Part shown: one piece after another, positions 57,366-64,000 of the stretch | How the letters are laid out: every line of letters starts with the position of its first letter | Position numbering within the stretch: the first letter of the stretch is position 1 | DNA from: Rhynchonema sp. JSB1_4 | Taxonomy: Eukaryota; Nematoda; Chromadorea; Monhysterida; Xyalidae | DNA length: 64,000 bases | Assembly (NCBI GenBank): GCA_030248065.1 | Contig: JASAMV010003005.1 | Location: 107,435 to 171,434, forward strand | Direction of reading: 5' to 3' | Position numbers and translations under genes: made by a program | The notes under the pieces: model-generated | What the model saw: the letters and a program-made list of their open reading frames with translations, nothing else | Told to the model about the DNA's origin: nothing | Databases searched by the model: none

Positions 57366-57607
57366 TATAGTAAATTTAAAAATTCGCTGCCGAACAGTAA
57401 ACTACGCCCCATAGTTAATGTCAAGTTCTAACCCGAACGCTAACCACGCGCGCTTCTGAAACATTTCGCGCAGCTGCCTGGCTGGCTGGCAAGCTGCGTG
57501 TGTGTTGGCTGTCCGAATGTTTCAGAAGTTGGTTTTCCGGTTTAAAACCTGACATTAACTATGGGGCGTATTTTACTGTGCGGCAGTGAATTTGGAAATT
57601 TACTATA
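57366..57607. mobile_element. Foldback element, 242 bp
   Basis: Arms TATAGTAAATTTAAAAATTC / complement and CGCCCCATAGTTAATGTCA / complement. The tip has TGAAACATT (57457) and AATGTTTCA (57516) placed symmetrically. Confidence 0.85.
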
Positions 57608-58167
57608 CCTTGTGCTTTGCACAGGCCGGCCTCAAACTTTTTCATTTTTTCTGCTCCTGTGAAAATGTGTGGGCTCGGTGAAACATCACAAAGCAACGAA
57701 TTGAAAAGCCACCTCCTAAATCTGTGTTTCTGATATTGGTCGCACAATAGCCATATAAGAATTCATCAAATCAATCCTGATTTTCAAGTTCAGGCACTCT
57801 TAACCACTGTGCTATTTGTGATTTTCACAAGACATTTTCAGCTAAAAATAATCAGCAGATCAACCAATGTGCGATCACGCAACGCAACGTCATTGCCCCG
57901 TCACTTTCCCTCTTTACGCCCAAAATGCTGTGATGACGTGGACGTGCCAGTCAGTCCCTCCAAATCAGGACCCACCACATAAATACAGATGTTTCGAAAT
58001 CTGAAATGCGTCTCTAGGACACTTTTCTGCGAAAGAGAAGAACCTGATTGTTTCTGATTGGCCCCTGGTCTTGATCTTGATGGATGCATTTTTGAATTTT
58101 AATTTTCCCGCCGGATGATTAAGAAAAGAAAAGGCTGGATATTCAGAATTTTATATGATAAAACGCA
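57608..58167. other. Upstream of BET1, nothing supported
   Basis: No gene was seen. AT-rich unique sequence. Confidence 0.4.
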
Positions 58168-58653
58168 CAGAGATCGGAAACGGGCCGGGGGCGGGGTAAA
58201 GTCGGCCCAACCTGGCCCGGTCGGCGAAAAGGCCGGGCGTGGGGGGGGGCTCTATTAATTCACTGACCCTTTTTGGGGGGCTCGGGGCTGTATTGCGGGG
58301 GGCTCTATTCCGGGGGGCTGCATTTAGGTTTTTACGGTAGGCAAATTTGGGCCTAAAATAGGCATTTTTCGGCATAAAATGAGTGATTTTTATGTCAATG
58401 TCGTCAAAAATCGCCAAAATACCCTTTTTATTGAGATTTTTTTCCAAAGCGGGACAAAAATGAGTCAAAATTTCGACCTCAAAAAATAACTTTTCTCTAA
58501 ATTTGGGTCCTCCCCGTCCCCCCGCTTCCCCCCAGGTGGGTACGTCTGTTCCCGTTCCCCCTCCGAAAAAAGGGGGTACCGCCTGTTCCCCCTCCGGACC
58601 AGGAATTACACTGGCGCGGCCCGTGCACCGGTCCGGCTTGTTTCCAATCTCTG
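58168..58653. mobile_element. hAT-like MITE, 486 bp, duplication not clear
   Basis: Ends CAGAGATCGGAAACGGGCC and complement of CAGAGATTGGAAACAAGCC. The flanks AAAACGCA and ATCTAACG do not match, so this call is weaker than the others. A family C fragment ending AGGTTTTTACGG (about 58327-58338) is nested inside. Confidence 0.65.
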
Positions 58654-58743
58654 ATCTAACGTAATCAATTCAATACAGAAGATTGCTATTGCCGATTAGC
58701 TCATGAATAGAACACCAATTGACCGCGGCTGGTTGGTATGACA

Positions 58744-61621
58744 ATGTATAACAGAAACAGAGGTTTGTTTTATTTGTTTTATTTTAAAATGTGAATGAGA
58801 ATGCATGTTTTTGTTGTCGTTCAAAATTGTATGTCTCAAGGCTCAAACGAACGGATGTCAACAGCAAGTGGATCAAATTATTTGGAGCAGGAGAACAACG
58901 AACTTCATGAAAAGCTGCTGACAAAAACGAGTGCGCTGAAAGAGGTTGGGTTACCTTGCTTTTTGCCGCCGTTACCGTTGAAATGAAGTGCACCGGAACC
59001 GGACTGTGGAAACATACAAGGGAACTCGGGCCAGTGTTATACTTGCGTATTTTTCCGCAAACTATATTTTTGGAAAAAACAGTTTTTTCAAATATTTTTC
59101 CAGCACTTAAGGATAGCCATAGTCCAAAAACGCCTATTTTAGAGAAAATTTCGTCGGGAAATGTCCTGAAACAGGCTAAAAATGCACTTGGAGATTAAAA
59201 AGTGCTCATTTTGAACTCTTTACATTGGTTTTTACAGCATCTTCTCGTAACCTTGGAAAATATCTCGGAAATTTTTTGAATAAAACCGTTTTTGTCCAAA
59301 AATTGCCATTTTGAAAAATTTCCGGAAAAAATAAAAACGTATTTTCCGGGCTTCGGAAAAAAACGTTTTTTTTCGGTTTTTCTCCGAAAAAAACGGTTTT
59401 TTTCGGCCCGTAGGTGCAGCCAGTGTAGCACTTGGTCAGGGTGTTGACGATAGACAGATCGCGACCCGAACTGTGTTGACGATAGAAGATAACCCAAGTC
59501 CGAAATCTGGGGGGGGGTCGACCCAAACTTGTTGACGTGGTGGGGGGTGTGACCAAAAGTCAAGGTGCAGTATGTGCAATAAGTAGCTAATAATGTTTAA
59601 ATATTAAACAAAATGTACTTAGATGCACTAAACCCGCGCGTATCGCGCGATTTTTTGCCTATTTGGGGTAAAAATACCAATTTTGAGCCATTTTGAGTCA
59701 AAAATGTCCATTTTGGGGCGATTGTTGTTGACGATAGATAGATTGTTCCCAGAATTTGTTGACGATAGATAGATTTGCCCATTAGTGTTGACGATAGACA
59801 CATGAAATCAAAAAGCGTTGACGATAGATAGATGAATTTGGGGGGACCCCCTCACCCCCCCCCCCACTACCCTGGCTCGGGCAATTTTTAGTAGCAATCT
59901 GCTACCATTTAGTATTAAAAAACTGTCTCCCCCTCTTTGGTACGGTATCTCCCCCAATTTTTCCCAAATTTTACCCGATCCCAAACGTTCCCCCTTTGGT
60001 CCAAAATGGCTAAAAATCAGCCAAAATCGACCAGCAAAAATTCGGAAAACACGGAAATTTAACGTTGCCGATAATATGGCGCCTTCTCAGATAAAAACAA
60101 AAGTGTTGTTCAAATAATCCGTTTTTTTCGTAAAGCAGCTGAACGCTAGTTCTAACGTTCTAATATTGGGGAATCCACCTCAATCATGACGCATTTTGCG
60201 TAGCGCGGCGTTCTATTACTGGAGAGCAAATTCTGTTCTTTTGGCTTTGGGGTCAAGTCAAATTATCAACTTTGGTTATACAGGCGGATGAAAAAAAACC
60301 GTTTTTTTTTTCACGAAAAAAATCGAAAAAAATCGGGTCCATCTGGGACGTGAAAAAAACCGAAAAAAACCTCAGCTTCCAGGAAACATCGATCTTTTTT
60401 CACGAAATTTTCCAATTTTTGACAGAAGTTGGAAAATATTTTTGTTCAGAACAACTTTGGCCAAGTGCGGGCGATGTCAATGTGGCTTGTTTCAACTTTG
60501 GCCAAGTGCGGGCGATGTCAATGTGGCTTGTTTCAACTATGTCACAATAAGCATCAAAAACATCCATAGGCACCACTGTGGTGTCTGTGCTAACTAGGGT
60601 TAGAGAGATGTCGGGTGTCGGCTGTCGGGTGTCGGGTGCCAAAAAAGTGTAGGTGTCGGGTGTCGGGTGTCGGGTACCCCCAGATGTCGGGTTTTTTGGG
60701 ACCCGACACCGACACCCGACACTTACGGTTCAAACATCAGTTTTGCTCAGAGAAAAATTTTGAGAGAAAATTTTCTTCGAACCGAATGTTTCCGAAGACG
60801 CAGAATGTGACATTTTGGTGTTTATTTCGTGTGAAAATACTTGAATTCAGTAACTTGAGCCAAAAAATTGCACAAATGATGCAAATGAGCAAAAATTTGC
60901 CTGTTTTTGGTCCAAAAACAGGTGTCGGGTGTCGGGTTTTCTTCAAAAACTAGATGTCGGGTTTGGGGGTTTTTTGCAACTGTCGGGTGTCGGGTGTCGG
61001 CTTTTTTTCTGAGATGTCGGGTGTCGGGTGTCGGGTACTTCCAGATGTCGGGTGTCGGGTACCCCCCTCCCCCGACCTCTAACCCTAGTGCTAACATTAC
61101 TATGTGTCGAAAATACCTTATTTGGGCTTCCCCTATCCTTATACACTGCGGTTCTTTATCGGTTTTTTTCGTTTTTTCGGTTTTTTTCACGATATATAAA
61201 AAACCGGTTTTTCCGCCAGTATAACTTTGGTATGTAAAAGTTTTTTAAGTTCTTATCGTTTCAGCTTTCCATACAGATCGGCGATGAAGTCAGGAGTCAG
61301 AACAAACTACTAAACGATATGGTGAGACAAAATTATTCTCGCAACAAACAGTAATTTTTTGCCATGTTGTGTGCTATCCCCTCCTTTGCAGGATAGCGAC
61401 TTCGATTCGTCTGGGAACGTGCTGCAGGCGACGATGCGCAGATTGGGAATTGTCAGCAAATCTGGAGGTATTTGTTGTGCTTTCTTTACAAATTTTATGT
61501 TGACATTGTCATAAGATCAACAAAATCACAATGTGACTCAGGAAATCGATTCATGTGCTATCTGATCCTGTTCTGTCTGGCTGTGTTCTTTGTCATCTAC
61601 TGGCTGATTTCATATCGATGA
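58744..61621 (+). CDS. BET1: BET1 SNARE (Qc-SNARE of ER-Golgi transport)
   Basis: Tail-anchored SNARE that helps fuse ER-derived vesicles with Golgi membranes. Later exons are firm: ...-58944, 61265-61321, 61392-61467 and 61542-61621. Two starts are possible. One is ATG 58744 with a 19-nt exon (MYNRNR) joined at 58841 (111 residues). The other is ATG 58831 in an unspliced first exon (108 residues); human BET1 is 118. The SNARE motif spans LEQENNELHEKLLTKTSALK, LSIQIGDEVRSQNKLLNDMD and SDFDSSGNVLQATMRRLG, with the central Gln in RSQNKLL. The C-terminal anchor is CYLILFCLAVFFVIYWLIS followed by YR. The large intron (58945-61264) is packed with repeats. The ANKLE2-like gene follows 0.4 kb downstream on the same strand. 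Confidence 0.93.
59400..59875. repeat. TGTTGACGATAGATAGA phrase repeat in the BET1 intron
   Basis: The phrase TGTTGACGATAGA occurs about seven times. Possible hAT-like ends are CAGTGTAGCAC (left) and CACTACCCTGG (right), but no matching 8-bp duplication was found. It contains the hairpin CGCGCGTATCGCGCG at 59635. Confidence 0.65.
60452..60533. repeat. 41-bp tandem duplication
   Basis: Two perfect adjacent copies containing GGCCAAGTGCGGGCGATGTC, inside the BET1 intron. Confidence 0.95.
60595..61087. mobile_element. hAT-type MITE in the BET1 intron (493 bp)
   Basis: TIR TAGGGTTAGAG / CTCTAACCCTA with exact 8-bp duplications GTGCTAAC at 60587-60594 and 61088-61095. The interior reiterates GTGTCGGGTGTCGGGT on both sides of an AT-rich middle. 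It appears to be inserted in a further repeat whose ends near 60282 and 61210 carry AAAAAACCG phrases. Confidence 0.95.
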
Positions 61622-62018
61622 CAGAAAAATCGGTCAAAATTCCCAATGTGCCACGTTTGTTGGACGAAACCCCTGTTCGCTATCAATTTTGGCTGCGCTG
61701 AATTTACTGTTTAATTCATCAAAAGTGCAAAACTCTATACCTGTTGTTATCCGGTGACGGGACATTCTATTTATTTCAATTACGATTTGTTTTTTTATTG
61801 TTCTGCGATCAGGATAAAATCGTTGGTCGTTTCATCAAAATTAGATTGACGTTTTCCCGTGACTTGCGTACTTTTCGCGCAGGCGTTTTGCGGAACGCCA
61901 GCTGTACCTGTCGCTGCAGAAAATCATATGATTCGAAAATCTTTGTGCAGCTGTCATTATACATATATTTGTCAGATTGATTGTGATCACGTTTTTCCCA
62001 GCTGGGCAGTTCTCCAAA
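61622..62018. other. Intergenic between BET1 and the ANKLE2-like gene
   Basis: 397 bp. TTTTTCCCAG at about 61991-62000, 18 nt before the ATG, is a good acceptor for a 5'-UTR intron or spliced-leader addition to the downstream gene. No clear AATAAA for BET1. Confidence 0.4.
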
Positions 62019-64000
62019 ATGAGTGTTGATTCACCGATTCCCAATGGCCCAACTAATTCCGAATCCCAAACCACCCAATCCGTAACATCATCATCGAGCA
62101 ACAACGTCTATTTTGCCGTCTATATCCCTGAAAAGCCGACCCAAGATGTGCCTTGCACACCAAGCACGTCATCGAGTTCGAGCTCCACATCTGACAATGA
62201 TTTGTCCAAAACCCCACCCCGAGTCACGGTTGCTGCGTCCGAGTCCACCAGCAGCAGCAGCAGTGCGACTGACTCAAAGGAATTGCCAGCAGCCTTGCAA
62301 GCAGTTGAAGGGTCACCCTACGTGTTCACCGATCTGAAACTGGCGTTGACGTGTGTCAAGGAGAACAAGGCCAAAGGTTCATGTGTTCGAATAATTGGTC
62401 TTTTTCATGGAAAACGGCAGAACTTTGTTTTGTTGGTGTTTCAAAAACATCGTCAAACCCAACCAAACATTTCGTGTTTGTCACACCATTGTCGGTTGGG
62501 AGTTTGTTCCGCTTTACACTGCCGTGGCTGATCTTGTCACCCCGATTATGCGATCGGTACCAAAGCATTTACTAAAATCCTAAAAACTTGAATGTATATA
62601 AATCAGCACCACACAACACAGGTGCCCGATTCAAGCAATGCCAAAGTCTCGACCACGCACGCACATTCACGCGCGTTGGCTCGACTGCAGTGGTGCCCGA
62701 ACTGAATCTATCGGTCACACCATATCGAAAGAGATTGACACCACAGAAACCAAGGGGATCGGCGGCCAAGCTGAGCAATACTGAGGAGTCGAGTCAAAGT
62801 GGGTTCTTGGAATCAGGGTTGGGCAAAAAAAACGACGGCGTTTTTTCTTTAAAAAAAACGACGTTTTTTTTAAAAAAAAAACGCCTGGGTCGTTTTTCTT
62901 TTTTTTTTAAATCCTGAATTTCCTTGATTTTCCCTGATTTTTCAAGGAAAGTACCCTGATTTTCAAGGAAAATCAATTTTTTGTCCCATTTTTTTCAAAA
63001 AATTTTCGACCAATTTTTACTTTGTCGAGATACGTCGATATACGGAGTTTGACTTTCAGTGATGACCCCGGCCAAAGTTGGTCCCATGATGCGGGTCTGA
63101 TATGGGATCTTAACAACTCGCTAGAAATGGGTTGAAACCCGTTTATTTTGCCTCAGAACACATAGAATTACTTCATTTAACCACGTTTTCTCCCCAACAT
63201 GAGCGTTTTCCAATTTTTTTGGGGGCATATTTTGGTCATCTGGGCGTTTAAAAAAAAACGTTTTTTTTTAAAAAACGATTTTTTGAAAAAAAAACGTTTT
63301 TTGCCCAACCCTGCTTGGAATGCACTTGTTGGCGTGTCTTTTGGTTCAAATTATGCCATTATCTAAAATTATTGTGCTACGGCTAAGTTGGGATCGGGCT
63401 TGGGTGTGGGTGCTTTGGCGTGTGGTACTTCCAGCAGCGTAGGTGTTGGTGTGTGGCGCTTCCAACTGTGAGGGTGTGTGGATTTTTCGGCGTGGGTGAC
63501 GCACACCCATACAGTGATAACAAAGATTTGTTTATCCTTTATGTTTTTCGCCGCGTCTTGCCACTTTCAAGCGTGAAGGTCTCAAAAGCATTTCGCTCTG
63601 AGGGTTCTAGTGGCTTAGACCCGTACTGAACAATTTTCTTCGTTATATAATATAATGCCAAAACGTTTGATGTCAGGCTTCCTTTTGTTCGAAGTCTAAG
63701 GTGTGGGTGTGGGTTTTATCGCCAACTGTGTGGGTGTGTGAGACCTCCAAAGTTCCAATTCCTACCGCCAAGATGACACATAACCTCCATAGCTTCTTGA
63801 ACACAAAACACTTTCTTATCAAAACACTTTCTTTCCTAATTCAGGTTATTCAAGCAGTCCAATCTCCTCAATATCGAGCAGTCCAAACGAGCCAGAGGTG
63901 CCTTTTCCCAAACTACAACGTCCACAGCTGAGCGCACTAAAACGAGCCATTGAAAAATTGGAATTCGAAACCTACACAAAACTAGTTGAGGAGAATCCGC
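62019..64000 (+). CDS. ANKLE2: ANKLE2/LEM-4-like protein, N-terminal part (runs off the window)
   Basis: ANKLE2 (nematode LEM-4) is an ER/nuclear-envelope protein that promotes BAF dephosphorylation and envelope reassembly after mitosis. Exons 62019-62376, 62622-62798 and 63845 to the edge join in phase. Exon 1 has NNVYFAVYIPEK, a Ser-rich linker, then SPYVFTDLKLALTCVKENKA. Exon 2 begins GARFKQCQSLDHARTF, completing the small N-terminal domain of the family, and continues basic. Exon 3 reads PKLQRPQLSALKRAIEKLEF then TYTKLVEENP, the first ankyrin-region helices. Ankyrin repeats should lie just outside. Vertebrate ANKLE2 has an N-terminal membrane segment and LEM domain that are not seen here; they may be absent, as in nematode LEM-4, or encoded upstream. 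A hAT MITE occupies intron 2. Confidence 0.85.
62814..63313. mobile_element. hAT-type MITE in the ANKLE2-like intron 2 (500 bp)
   Basis: TIR CAGGGTTGGGCAAAAA and complement, with exact 8-bp duplications CTTGGAAT at 62806-62813 and 63314-63321. The arms are rich in AAAAAACG/CGTTTTTT. It lies 15 nt inside the intron's donor end. Confidence 0.95.

Noticed and set aside
58160..58661. Exact 8-bp duplication for the 58168-58653 element
   Set aside because: The flanks AAAACGCA and ATCTAACG do not match; the element is kept at lower confidence on its TIR alone.

Overview
The window is animal genomic DNA, most likely from a nematode or a close relative. Genes are split by short GT-AG introns, mostly 50-300 nt, with pyrimidine-rich TTTCAG acceptors. 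The gene set is metazoan: a two-pore K+ channel, a DOMON protein, and homologues of SGSM3, ZC3H11A, BET1 and ANKLE2. An internal TTAGGC hexamer run matches the nematode telomere unit. No bacterial operons, rRNA, tRNA or CRISPR array were seen.

Layout. 1-700 may hold the end of a membrane-protein gene. 0.7-9.8 kb has no gene I can defend. A K2P channel lies at 9.9-12.2 kb (+), a candidate small secreted protein at 12.7-14.1 kb (+), and an unrecognised seven-exon gene of 412 residues at 14.8-16.9 kb (+). From 17.2 to 27.5 kb repeats dominate: two arrays of one 20-bp minisatellite, several foldback or TIR elements, and one intronless Lys-rich ORF. 27.6-34.7 kb has candidate genes; the best supported is a five-exon, 215-residue gene at 33.1-34.7 kb. 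A ZC3H11A-like CCCH zinc-finger gene runs on the minus strand (35.6-37.8 kb). It is head-to-head with a secreted DOMON gene (38.9-40.6 kb, +), which in turn is tail-to-tail with a 19-exon SGSM3 homologue (41.6-48.9 kb, -; TBC, SH3 and RUN domains).

49-58.7 kb is a dense nest of non-autonomous DNA transposons. Many are defined here by exact 8-bp target duplications (hAT type), others by TA or 9-bp duplications. BET1 (58.7-61.6 kb, +) has its first large intron filled by the same elements. An ANKLE2/LEM-4-like gene starts at 62.0 kb and runs off the right edge.

Functionally the confident genes cover membrane potential (K2P), ER-Golgi fusion (BET1), Rab regulation (SGSM3), mRNA export (ZC3H11A) and nuclear-envelope reassembly (ANKLE2). 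They look like ordinary neighbours, not a pathway cluster. All exon models were built by eye from splice sites and phase. The models for the 412-residue gene, ZC3H11A, DOMON and SGSM3 close in frame from ATG to stop, and BET1 does from either of two candidate starts. The K2P exon 1-2 junction is unresolved.
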